Below, in pieces: positions 15,005-23,306 of a stretch of DNA of 34,094 nt. Each line of letters opens with the position of its first letter. Within the stretch, counting starts at the first letter, position 1. Origin of the DNA: Syntrophales bacterium (GTDB lineage: Bacteria; Desulfobacterota; Syntrophia; Syntrophales; UBA2210); the NCBI GenBank assembly GCA_023228425.1, contig JALOBE010000025.1:1-34094 (forward strand). The letters run 5' to 3'. The translations under genes were made by a program, and so were the position numbers. Below the pieces are notes generated by a model that made no database searches, was not told the origin of the DNA, and was given only the letters and a program-made list of their open reading frames with translations.

Positions 15005-15650
15005 TCATCGAGAGGAGCATCGCGATTTTGTCATTTCGAGGAACGAGGCAAATTCCGTCATTGCGGTGAGTACCCACATACCCTCAATGCGATGAGTATC
15101 CACATGCCGTCATTCCGAGGAACGAATCAAATTCCGTCATTGCGAGGAGCGTTATAAAGTCCGTCATTCCCGGAAGCGAGGCACATTCCGTCATTCCGAG
15201 GAGCGTTATAAAGTCCGTCATTCCCGGGAGCGTAGCAAATTCCGTCATTTCGAGGAGCGAAGCGACGAGAAATCTTTCCTTTTCTTTTCATCGTCCTGCC
15301 GCGCCCTTGAAAGATTTCTCCCTCCGGTCGAAATGACGGAACAGGGCGTCGAAGTAGACGGTGAGGGAGGCCGAAAAAACGGCTGGGAGCGGCCGAAAAG
15401 ACGGTGAGGAGCGATCCCACCCCGTCATTCCCGGAAGCGCGAAGCAAATTCCGTCATTGCGGTGAGTACCCCCACACCGTCATTCCCGGGAACGAAGCAA
15501 ATTCCGTCATTTCGAGGAGCGTTATAAGGTCCGTCATTTCGAGGAGCGAAGCGACGAGAAATCTTTCCTTTCCTTTTCATCGTCCTGCCGTGCCCTTGAA
15601 AGATTTCTCCCTCCGGTTCCCTCCGGTCGAAATGACGAAACAGGGCCGTC
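15005..15650 (+). repeat. Large R1 repeat array
   Basis: The array mixes many degenerate starts with two full palindromic elements. The degenerate starts are CATTGCGGTGAGTACCC, CATTCCGAGGAAC and CATTCCCGGGAGCG. One full element runs from about 15244 to 15338 and the other from about 15534 to 15636, each pairing a GTCATTTCGAGG half with a TCGAAATGAC half around TTTCATCGTCCTGCC. The second 3' half contains a duplicated CCCTCCGGT. No gene is visible in 14975-15762. Confidence 0.75.
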
Positions 15651-15762
15651 GGGAACGGTTCGATAACGACGGCCCCAGCCCCGGGACAAAAAACAGCTCT
15701 TCACTTAGTGGGGAGAAGTGTGATACGTTCGTGCAAAGACATCGGAAAGAAGGGGCGCGCCC

Positions 15763-16413
15763 ATGGAACGACACATGATCAGGTTCAACTGTCGGATAGC
15801 CGTGGCACTGATTGTGGCTCTGGTTTTATTTGCAGCCCTTCCGTCAACGGTTGCCCAGGCCCGCAGCCGGGCGGAATGGGAAACGGGCGCGGTTGTCCGC
15901 GCGGAGGCAAAGGAATGGCGTGACATGCGTGACTGGTGCCGGCAGTGGACGGAAGACGATCCGGAACATGCCGGGGCCTGGGTTTTCCTGGGGTTCGCCC
16001 AAGGCAGACTCAAGCGTTACTCCGAGGCCATAGAGGCCTACCATCGGGCCGTAAGCATCGCCCCGGACTATGCCGAGGCCTGGTATAACCTGGGGACCAC
16101 CTACTACTACCTCAACCGCAACCGTGAAGCGGTTGACGCCTACCGCCGGTTACTCCGCATCGAACCGGACCGCGCCGGTGTCTGGTTCTACCTGGGGGTT
16201 TCCTACGGCAAACTCAACCGCTACGACGACGAAATCGAAGCCTACCGCCAGGCCGTCCGTATCGCTCCGGAGTATGTCGAGGCCTGGTTCAACCTGGGGA
16301 TTGCCTACCACCTCGTCGGCAACCGATCGGCCGCCCTGGACGTGGTCCGGGAACTCCACCGCATCGATCCGGCCCGGGCCACCCGGCTTTCCGGCATCGT
16401 TGCCTCCCGGTGA
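15763..16413 (+). CDS. Secreted TPR-repeat protein
   Basis: A 216-residue protein with a likely signal peptide (hydrophobic core at about 12-28, ending near AQA at 31-33). Four consecutive tetratricopeptide repeats fill about 71-206. Each carries the AWYNLG..Y...NR..EA..AY..A..I.P pattern, and the repeats are close to one another in sequence. TPR arrays bind partner proteins; in the periplasm they often support pilus, secretion or envelope complexes. The start is ATG at 15763 with GAAGGGG about eight bases upstream; ATG at 15775 is an alternative that shortens the signal peptide. Neighbours are an ECF sigma factor before and a membrane protein then pseudopilins after. The exact role is unknown. 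Confidence 0.85.
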   Translation: MERHMIRFNCRIAVALIVALVLFAALPSTVAQARSRAEWETGAVVRAEAKEWRDMRDWCRQWTEDDPEHAGAWVFLGFAQGRLKRYSEAIEAYHRAVSIAPDYAEAWYNLGTTYYYLNRNREAVDAYRRLLRIEPDRAGVWFYLGVSYGKLNRYDDEIEAYRQAVRIAPEYVEAWFNLGIAYHLVGNRSAALDVVRELHRIDPARATRLSGIVASR

Positions 16414-16515
16414 GAGAATCGACAAGCGCCGGTTTCCTGCCTGTGGACTGCCGCGAAACCTCCACGGTTCCGCCGCCGGGTCAAATCTTTATTCTTGACG
16501 ATCACCCTGAAAACG

Positions 16516-16632
16516 CCGTCATTTCGAGGAGTACCTTATAGCTCCGTCATTTCGAAGAGCATAAAAACTTCCGTCATCCAGAGAGCCCTTACACTTCCGT
16601 CATTTCGAGGAGCGAAGCGACGAGAAATCTTT
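16516..16632 (+). repeat. R1 fragments
   Basis: Three degenerate starts and one full 5' half (16599-16629) lack a clear 3' half. They fill most of the gap between the TPR gene and the membrane protein gene. A possible -10 TATGAT lies at 16761-16766, without a good -35. Confidence 0.65.
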
Positions 16633-16805
16633 TGTTCATTACCCTCCACCGATCCCTGTCTGACATGACCCGTCATGGCAGCATGGTATAGTAACGTGGT
16701 ATTCAAAGATATCCGGCAGCCCCCTCCCGTTCCTGTGACTTTTCACCGCCGCTGCCTGTATATGATATATAGAGAAAGATCAGAAAGAGCACAGGAACAG
16801 GAACA

Positions 16806-17441
16806 ATGGCAATGAGCGACGATCCCCGGAAATACAGTGATCTCCTGAAGCTGTTGCAGACGACGCCGAAACGGGACATCTCCGCAGGCTTTACAGAACG
16901 GGTGATGGAGGGACTCCCCGAGGAAGTCCCTTTCCTTCACAGGATCGCGGGATTCTGGATCAGGTATTTCTGTAAAAGCGCCGAGCCGCGGGAAGGGCGC
17001 CCCTTTCGCCCGGACTATCGGGAATGCCCGCTGTGTCTTGCCCTGGCGGGTTCATTTTACCTTGTCTTCGGCATCGTTCTCCTGGCGGGGCTGAACCTGT
17101 CAGGCACCGTGTCCATGCTGGACCGATGGACCATACTGATTCCATGGGCCAGCATAGCGGCGGCGCTCTGGCTTTTCGGTCTCACCGCCCTCATGATCAG
17201 GGGAGGCGAAAGGGTCCTCAAAGGAACAAGGGCGGGCACGATGATCTTCACTGTCGCTGTTCCGGGAGCCATTATTCTCATTGCAGGTACCACGAACCCC
17301 CCGATCATGTACGCTCTTTTCACAATGTCGGCGGCGACGGCCTGCATGGGGGGACTGCTCTATTACCAGGTAGCTGTTTTTTCGAAAGCGAAGGATGACG
17401 CCCCTGTAAAAGGTCCGAATTTTCCAAAAGTAGCTTTGTAA
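16806..17441 (+). CDS. Four-helix membrane protein, possible anti-sigma factor
   Basis: I do not recognise a firm family. The first 50 residues are soluble and contain RDISAGFTERVMEGL, a motif that resembles the cytosolic start of many membrane anti-sigma factors. Four likely membrane helices follow at about 78-97, 108-131, 144-162 and 167-191. There is no HxxxCxxC zinc motif; Cys74 and Cys77 form a CPLC pair at the first helix. An ECF sigma gene lies 1.8 kb upstream, so a sigma/anti-sigma pairing is possible but unproven. The last 13 or so codons (APVKGPNFPKVAL) and the TAA stop are encoded by an R4 repeat, so the native C-terminus may have been replaced. ATG at 16812 is an alternative start. 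Confidence 0.7.
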   Translation: MAMSDDPRKYSDLLKLLQTTPKRDISAGFTERVMEGLPEEVPFLHRIAGFWIRYFCKSAEPREGRPFRPDYRECPLCLALAGSFYLVFGIVLLAGLNLSGTVSMLDRWTILIPWASIAAALWLFGLTALMIRGGERVLKGTRAGTMIFTVAVPGAIILIAGTTNPPIMYALFTMSAATACMGGLLYYQVAVFSKAKDDAPVKGPNFPKVAL

Positions 17442-17497
17442 CTCATTGGAAATATTGAGCTCGATTTTCAAAATTCGCCATTGTTCGATTTCTTGCG
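17402..17497 (+). repeat. R4 gene-end repeat, copy 3 (encodes a protein C-terminus)
   Basis: It reads CCCTGTAAAAGGTCC, GAATTTTCCAAAAGTAGC, TTTGTAACTCATTGGAAATA and CGATTTTCAAAATTCGCC, nearly identical to the other R4 copies. The upstream membrane-protein frame runs into it and stops at its internal TAA (17439-17441). Confidence 0.75.
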
Positions 17498-17566
17498 AGG
17501 ACGTCAAGGATGAAAACGGCCCGAATAACGGAGAAATAGCCGCCTGAAAGACCTGTGGAGGAGATA

Positions 17567-18049
17567 ATGAGTGCCATGAGGAGGAAATATAAAGGGGGAT
17601 CCAAGGGATTCACAATCATAGAGCTGGTTGCTGTACTCATTCTTCTGGGTATTATGGCAGCACTGGCCATAGCGAGAGTGGGAGACACAAGCACTTACGA
17701 TCTGAATTCCCAATTGGAGGCAGTGAAAAACCATCTTCGCTATGCCCAGATCAGAGCTATGAATACCGATACTGCCTGGGGCATTCATTTCACAGAATCC
17801 TCCTACTATCTATTCGAGGGTCTGGGTTCAGAGACACCCGTGGTGATACCTGGAGAAGACGCCACAATAGATATGGACGCCAAAAAATCTAAACTAAGGT
17901 TTACTTCGCTACCGGCAGGGGGGAGGGTCACCTTCGATACCTTTGGAAGGCCCGTTAATGCATCTGAAGATCCGGAAACAGTCAACATAAGAATTTCAAC
18001 GAACGGTTCAGCGATAGTAATTACAAGGAATACTGGATTTATTCCCTGA
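17567..18049 (+). CDS. GspH/FimT-like pseudopilin
   Basis: A prepilin-type protein of 160 residues. A short basic leader ends at Gly14, followed by FTIIELVAVLILLGIMAALA with Phe at +1 and Glu at +5 (Glu19), the class III signal cut by prepilin peptidase. The rest is a globular pseudopilin body. The start is ATG at 17567 behind GGAGGAG; GTG at 17555 would place that site inside the gene. It heads a four-gene operon of pilin-like proteins, probably the tip or minor subunits of a type IV pilus or type II secretion pseudopilus. Base composition is visibly more AT-rich than in the translation cluster. Confidence 0.87.
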   Translation: MSAMRRKYKGGSKGFTIIELVAVLILLGIMAALAIARVGDTSTYDLNSQLEAVKNHLRYAQIRAMNTDTAWGIHFTESSYYLFEGLGSETPVVIPGEDATIDMDAKKSKLRFTSLPAGGRVTFDTFGRPVNASEDPETVNIRISTNGSAIVITRNTGFIP

Positions 18050-18109
18050 ACCACAATTGGCAATGTGTAGAAATTATTCATATATATATTTTTAGCTAGG
18101 TGAAGCGCT

Positions 18110-18571
18110 ATGAAAAGAAAAAAAAGCGGGAAAAGTATCGGAGGTTTTACCCTGATCGAAGTGATCGTCTCCCTCGTTCTGGTCGCTATCCTCGGAACGT
18201 TGCTGTTCACGATCCTTGGATCCAGCTTGAGTCAGAGCGCACAGAATCTGATCGCTGTTCGGACCACGTACGACGTGAGTACTGTCGTGGAGAACATGAC
18301 CTCGCATTATAAGGAACTTGTGGCGTTATATGATGAGTCTGGACCGACGCCACTTGCTGCATTGAGCAGCGCGATCGGTAACGAGGGCAGCTCGTACAAT
18401 AATGACTACGGTAAATATAAAGTTGTCGGCAAAGGATATGTCACATTTGCCTGTACACCCGAAAAAAACTGTTCAGGAACTCCAGGCGGATCAAGTCTTT
18501 TGAAAGTTACAATTGCCGACCCGACTGAAAAATTTAGAATAACGACACTATATGCGCAACAAGCTTTCTAG
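18110..18571 (+). CDS. Pseudopilin (GspI/PilV-like minor subunit)
   Basis: A protein of 153 residues with a prepilin leader ending Gly12, then FTLIEVIVSLVLVAILGTLL with Glu at +5 (Glu17). The body has a pair of cysteines (near CTPEKNC) that could form a disulfide. AGGTGA lies six bases before the ATG. It belongs to the same operon as its neighbours, 60 bases after the first pseudopilin. The subfamily is uncertain, because the globular part is short and not recognised. Confidence 0.83.
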   Translation: MKRKKSGKSIGGFTLIEVIVSLVLVAILGTLLFTILGSSLSQSAQNLIAVRTTYDVSTVVENMTSHYKELVALYDESGPTPLAALSSAIGNEGSSYNNDYGKYKVVGKGYVTFACTPEKNCSGTPGGSSLLKVTIADPTEKFRITTLYAQQAF

Positions 18572-18612
18572 TGGATATGTTCATATAATTGTTGATTTAA
18601 TAGGAGCTCGCC

Positions 18613-19536
18613 ATGAAGAACGAGTCCGGATTCACCCTTATTGAGATCATCGTAACCCTTGTTCTTGTCGGAATTCTAGCTGCTGTTGCCGGCATTGGAA
18701 TCGTTTCCGGGGTAAAAGGATATCTCTTTGTTAGAGACAATACCGAGGTTGCCGGGAAGGCTCAAGTCGCCCTCGCGAGGATGTCGAGGGAATTAATTGA
18801 CCTTCGGGATATACCAAATGCTGCAGCGAATGCGCAGGTTTCTTCCATCGCTTTTCACAAAGTATGGACATCCACCGCCATTGGTCTTGACGGCCAGAAC
18901 ATCCTGCTCGCAAGTGGTGGTCATACTACAACCCCAAGCCACCGGAACGGCGATGTTTTGATTGACCAGGTCGAGTCATTGAGCTTTCAATATATGAGCG
19001 GAGCTGATGTTTGGAATGTCGGCGATAATATCAATGAACTATCTCATATCATTGTCAATCTTACCTTGAGCGGTGCGGGAGAGGGTTCCGACTTTGTCTT
19101 TAATACGGTAGTGCATCCACGCAATAACGGAAACATCGGAGGTCCGGCACCGCCAACCCCTGACGACCTGCCTCAGATCAGCCCAGGGTGTTTCGTCGCC
19201 ACCGCCGCCTATGGTAACTCGTTTGACCCCAGGGTCATCATACTTAAGCAGTTCAGGGACCGATATCTCATGACTTGGCCCGGTGGTCGATCCGCAGTTC
19301 GTTTGTACTATGACAAAAGTCCTTCGTTGGCGGAGCTGATTAACGACAAGCCCAGCCGACAAGTGATCGCAAGAATCATGCTTGCTCCTGTGGTCGGCCT
19401 GTCGTTTCTTTTGCTGTATGCTAAAGAAACCATGCTATGCATAATCCTTTTCATTGTGATCGCAGCTTGGCTTTCAAGGTACGCCGTCAAGCGCCGGTCC
19501 TTTTGGAACCTTGATAAAGAGAGGCAACTTTTATGA
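18613..19536 (+). CDS. Pseudopilin fused to a CFI-box C-terminal domain
   Basis: A protein of 307 residues. The N-terminus is a short prepilin leader ending Gly6, then FTLIEIIVTLVLVGILAAVA with Glu at +5, as in GspJ/PilW minor subunits. A Pro-rich linker (near 176-191) leads to CFVATAAYG at 193-201 and then VIILKQFRD and SAVRLYYDKSPSLAELI. This is the CFI-box C-terminal region found on diverse secreted proteins, ending in hydrophobic helices (about 255-287) and basic residues. A pilin with its own C-terminal membrane or sorting tail is unusual. TAGGAG lies seven bases upstream of the ATG. The stop overlaps the next gene start (ATGA). Confidence 0.85.
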   Translation: MKNESGFTLIEIIVTLVLVGILAAVAGIGIVSGVKGYLFVRDNTEVAGKAQVALARMSRELIDLRDIPNAAANAQVSSIAFHKVWTSTAIGLDGQNILLASGGHTTTPSHRNGDVLIDQVESLSFQYMSGADVWNVGDNINELSHIIVNLTLSGAGEGSDFVFNTVVHPRNNGNIGGPAPPTPDDLPQISPGCFVATAAYGNSFDPRVIILKQFRDRYLMTWPGGRSAVRLYYDKSPSLAELINDKPSRQVIARIMLAPVVGLSFLLLYAKETMLCIILFIVIAAWLSRYAVKRRSFWNLDKERQLL

Positions 19537-22106
19537 AAACAAAGCTATTTAAACAAACTGAAAAGGGATCAGTTCTGATTGGCATCATAGCCACCATGGT
19601 GATTATGTCTGTCTTGGGGGCTGCCATGTATTCCATGACGTCAACATCAGTCATATCAGGCGCAAGCGGCCATATTTCAAAAGCTGCTTACTATCTTGCG
19701 GAATCAGGTTTTCGTTACGCGGCCGCCGAATATCTGACAGTAACAGATTCAGGCAACAACGGCCTTAACAATGATCAGAACCAAATGGCAGACAACTTGA
19801 ACGGTCGGATATTGTCGTTGTCCCCCGGAGGAACGATTGAACTTGCAGTTATCCCCTTTCATTGTGTTACATCGGGTACTCACGCAAACGGAGTTACGGC
19901 CCTGAACGTCAGGTTTGCCGGTGCCACGCCGGCCGGTTTTTCAGTTCCGGGATCGGGTCATCTCCAGATCAGAAGCCAATCGCGGCCGGACGCATCAGCA
20001 GATTATACGACATACGTGGATACCTATGAATATTCGAATTTTTCCGGCAACACGTTTACGCTTGAAAGTCCTCTCGTGGTCCGTGCCCCTCTGACGGTTT
20101 TACCGGCCTGGACGTCCATCACCGTTATTGCACGTCCAGCTGCTGCCGGAAACATTACACCCGGCACAAATGCCACACTGGCATTACACAATCCCTCAGC
20201 AGGAGCGGGATCATTTTTCATGCCCGAAAGAAACGGTAAATTTATGATCGAGGGCAATCCGGTTGTTTATGTCTATGATTACCGGGTCGATGGTACCACT
20301 ACGACGACATTGCATGGCATATATAATTCTAAATATCCTGACAATAACGATCAATTCAGCGTGGAAACGGATTCTCGCATTATTCCAACTGACTTCTTTC
20401 GAATCGTTTCCACTGGTGTTGCGGGAAACGTACGCAGAACGTTGACCTATATCACCCCCGTCGATGTTGTTAACCCGGGCTCAGACGGCACAAAAACAAC
20501 TGCAACAGATACATTTGATGGTTCTTCAGGTACGCAACCAACTAATTGGCAACCTGTTTTCGGCACGCACAGCATACGATCCCAATCAGGTGGAACCGTG
20601 ACAGGCGATACAACGGCACAAAGCGCCTTGCGTTTAGACTCATCATACGAATATAGAAGTTCTACTGGTATTGTTCTGGCCCAAGATCTCTTCTTGAGTC
20701 TGATTGCCTTGAAACCGGGCCGTCTTGCAAATTTCTGGGCATCTTGGAATGCCCACAACAAGACTTTAAGTTACGATGCCCAGGTAAAGGTTAAGGTGCC
20801 TCAACAGCAATATTTCATGGTCGGAGCGAATTTCCGCATGAATCTGTCGAGTCAATCGATAGATGGCCTCTCAAGCCTCGGGGTATCGCTGCAGCGTGGT
20901 AGAACCGGTTCCAATTGCACTCTCTTTTTCTGTACGGACCGAGACGGCATTGATAATTCACTAGTGCCTGTTGACAACATGCCCCTCATAGTTTTGTGGA
21001 GGAAAGTCGAGAATCAGTCACCCGGACTTGAATGGATCGCCTATAAAGCCATTACCGACACAATACTCTTCAACTCTGGCCACCCCCCCCGCTTCGTTAA
21101 TGGTGAAAACAGTTATTTCATCCGTGGAGGGAACAGCGGTGCCCGGGCCAATGTGAAAGCAGTGGGCACGACAGACGGTGGTACCACGGGATCGCTTGTT
21201 TTATCTCGACGATATTCAACATTTCAGGCAAATGAACCGCTCCATCAACTTGTATTGCAAGGCAGTGTAACTGCGCGGGTTCAGACTGCGTCTGACACCT
21301 CAATTACCTACGACAGGGGAACGGACAGCACTACATTAATCATTGTGGCAGGTGATATCATCTGCGGCAGAAACAGCGATGCCCGTGCCCGCGTGACTTC
21401 TGTAGGGGCTCGTACAAGATACCGGGACAGCGTCTTTAGTCCTTACTATTATAGAGGAGAGTTATCCATTGAACAAACGGAAGGTACTTTTTCAACGAAT
21501 GAATTTCTCGATGTATATCGTCCCAACGCCGACTTCAGCGCGCGTTTTGTTTCCCTTGAAGCGCTTACGGACATATTGAATCCCGGCACTGAGACAGTTA
21601 AGGACTGGACAACGATCGTACTGCGGATCGAAGAGAAAATTGATACTCCGGACGGCAATGTTAACGACATCAGGGTGTATGTGGGCGACACGAACCAGCA
21701 TGGAACCCCTGACGGATCACCCCTGGATGCTGAACGCTTCGGAAATTTGAGATGGAGAAGCCCTGTACAGGCAGGAGACGTACGCTGGCCGCCTGAAGAA
21801 GGGTGGTCAGACGATCAAGCAGCCAATATTCCATATGATTACTTCACGCTGATACAGAACTGGGTTATCAATCCCAATTTTTCCTCCTCGGTCTGGCTTG
21901 CCGGCACTGCTGAAGAGCCGAATGCCATTGTGCGCACAACTCAATATACTACTCACAATCTTGCCAACCACACGCAAAGTGAAATTGGGCTGCACACCTT
22001 CGGTTCTGGAATGAACTTAAATACCTATTTTGATGATTTCGGTATTCAGCTGGTGGGAGCAACAACGGGGGGAACCCGGGGATTCACCTCGCCTCTACAG
22101 TATTGA
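19533..22106 (+). CDS. Large PilX/GspK-like minor pilin with repeat modules
   Basis: A protein of 857 residues. The leader ends at Gly12, then SVLIGIIATMVIMSVLGAAM; the +5 position is Gly instead of Glu, as expected for a GspK-type tip subunit, and the PilX-type signature ISKAAYYLAESGFRYA follows. The large body is beta-rich, secreted in character and poor in cysteine. It contains at least two related modules (about 527-572 and 607-663) of the form GGNSGARANV...V...G.L.L....TF..NE.L. A concanavalin-like jelly-roll may lie at about 325-510 (DTFDGSSGTQPTNWQ at the start), which is inference. It is translationally coupled to the preceding gene. It probably caps a pilus and contacts a surface or substrate. 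Confidence 0.8.
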   Translation: MKTKLFKQTEKGSVLIGIIATMVIMSVLGAAMYSMTSTSVISGASGHISKAAYYLAESGFRYAAAEYLTVTDSGNNGLNNDQNQMADNLNGRILSLSPGGTIELAVIPFHCVTSGTHANGVTALNVRFAGATPAGFSVPGSGHLQIRSQSRPDASADYTTYVDTYEYSNFSGNTFTLESPLVVRAPLTVLPAWTSITVIARPAAAGNITPGTNATLALHNPSAGAGSFFMPERNGKFMIEGNPVVYVYDYRVDGTTTTTLHGIYNSKYPDNNDQFSVETDSRIIPTDFFRIVSTGVAGNVRRTLTYITPVDVVNPGSDGTKTTATDTFDGSSGTQPTNWQPVFGTHSIRSQSGGTVTGDTTAQSALRLDSSYEYRSSTGIVLAQDLFLSLIALKPGRLANFWASWNAHNKTLSYDAQVKVKVPQQQYFMVGANFRMNLSSQSIDGLSSLGVSLQRGRTGSNCTLFFCTDRDGIDNSLVPVDNMPLIVLWRKVENQSPGLEWIAYKAITDTILFNSGHPPRFVNGENSYFIRGGNSGARANVKAVGTTDGGTTGSLVLSRRYSTFQANEPLHQLVLQGSVTARVQTASDTSITYDRGTDSTTLIIVAGDIICGRNSDARARVTSVGARTRYRDSVFSPYYYRGELSIEQTEGTFSTNEFLDVYRPNADFSARFVSLEALTDILNPGTETVKDWTTIVLRIEEKIDTPDGNVNDIRVYVGDTNQHGTPDGSPLDAERFGNLRWRSPVQAGDVRWPPEEGWSDDQAANIPYDYFTLIQNWVINPNFSSSVWLAGTAEEPNAIVRTTQYTTHNLANHTQSEIGLHTFGSGMNLNTYFDDFGIQLVGATTGGTRGFTSPLQY

Positions 22107-22170
22107 TGGGTTCGCAACGATACGGGGGACAGCCTTTATCCTATCCCTCGTGTCGTGTTCTGTCCATGGC

Positions 22171-23058
22171 TCATCGAAAGACCTGTAAAGCGATCCAGGC
22201 GGCGACCGCGGCCACCGCGCCGAGAAACATGGCATGAAATGAATGCTTTGCCATTTTCTCCGAAGGAAAGGCGGCCACAAGCAGTGACAGGGCAAGGCAG
22301 CCCGCGAAAAGCATCGCGACGTACCACTCCCTCACCATGAAGATTCCGCACAGGAATATGGCGGCCGGAAACAGCGCGGCGGCCCGTTTACCGCAGGCCA
22401 CGGCGAAGGTTCTGTCGCCTGCGGCCTTGTCGACGTCATGATCCATGATGGTGCTGAAGGCATGAAACCCCATGACGCAGAGGGTAAAATAGTATGCCTG
22501 TCCGGGAAGCGCCAGGGCATCATCCACGAAGCTGAAGCCCAGTGCAAAGGGGGCCAGGAAGCCCAGGATGCCTGCGGACGCCACGTCGAGAGGGGGCCTG
22601 GTCTTCAGGCGCCAGGGAGGCGCCGAGTAGGTGTAGGCGAGGACAAGCAGCGCCGTGGAGAACAGGATATTCAAGGGATTCAGGGTGGCCGCCGACACAC
22701 AGAGGAAGAGAACCCCCACCGCCCGGGCAGTTTTCTTTACCAGCCCGTGATACGCGGGCTCCAGCCGTACTCCCCCGATCCCCCCTTTCCGGGGGTTTGC
22801 CCTGTCCGAGGCTTCATCGTAGATGTCATTCAACCCGAAGGTGAAGAAACAGAACGGGAAGGACAGGAAAAACATCTGCGCCAGCAGCAGGGGCGTGAAC
22901 TGGAAGGAGGGATCAGTGAGCCCCTCCCTCCCGTAGGCAAGGCCCATGCAGAACACCAGGGGCAAGGCGATCCAGAGGGGCGGGCGGCTGGTTTTTATCA
23001 GGATAAGGAGTGACTGCCGCGCATCAACTGTCCGAACAGACCGGCCGGATTTCTCCAT
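22171..23058 (-). CDS. UbiA-family prenyltransferase
   Basis: A multi-helix membrane enzyme that transfers a prenyl chain. The first Asp-rich motif is NDIYDEASD (77-85), followed by NPRKGGIGG; the second is DHDVDKAAGD (206-215). YSAPPWRLKTRPPLD (144-158) is a conserved loop. At 295 residues it matches the family. NDIYD with NPRKGG recalls carotenoid-elongase-like members rather than UbiA or MenA proper, so the acceptor is uncertain. The start is ATG at 23058. It is convergent with the pseudopilin operon (64 bases between stops) and separated from the PilT-like gene by an R1 element, so it is probably its own transcription unit. Confidence 0.85.
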   Translation of the reverse strand: MEKSGRSVRTVDARQSLLILIKTSRPPLWIALPLVFCMGLAYGREGLTDPSFQFTPLLLAQMFFLSFPFCFFTFGLNDIYDEASDRANPRKGGIGGVRLEPAYHGLVKKTARAVGVLFLCVSAATLNPLNILFSTALLVLAYTYSAPPWRLKTRPPLDVASAGILGFLAPFALGFSFVDDALALPGQAYYFTLCVMGFHAFSTIMDHDVDKAAGDRTFAVACGKRAAALFPAAIFLCGIFMVREWYVAMLFAGCLALSLLVAAFPSEKMAKHSFHAMFLGAVAAVAAWIALQVFR

Positions 23059-23082
23059 GAGGATACCCCGTCACTCTCCTCT

Positions 23083-23258
23083 GAGACCTTTAATTAAATT
23101 GTGTCATTTCGAGGAGCATGGCGACGAGAAATCCCTGTCCCGGGCAAAGCGAGGGATCTTTCAGACTTCTCACATGCGTTCGAAGTGACAGGGGAACGGT
23201 CGAAGTGACAGGAGAGAGGTCGAAATGGCACAATCGACAGGTTTTCAATACAAGTCTC
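23083..23258 (+). repeat. R1 element between ubiA-like and pilT-like genes
   Basis: It starts GAGACCTTTAATTAAATTGTG and carries a 5' half with GAGCATGGCGACGAGAAATC, the alternative linker, two TCGAA-type ends, and the ACAATCGACAGG end block with a decayed terminal AAGTCTC at 23252-23258. Confidence 0.75.
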
Positions 23259-23306
23259 CCTCTTTCTCAAAGCCCTCATGGAGGAATGAGCGCTCCCGCG
23301 ACGGGC

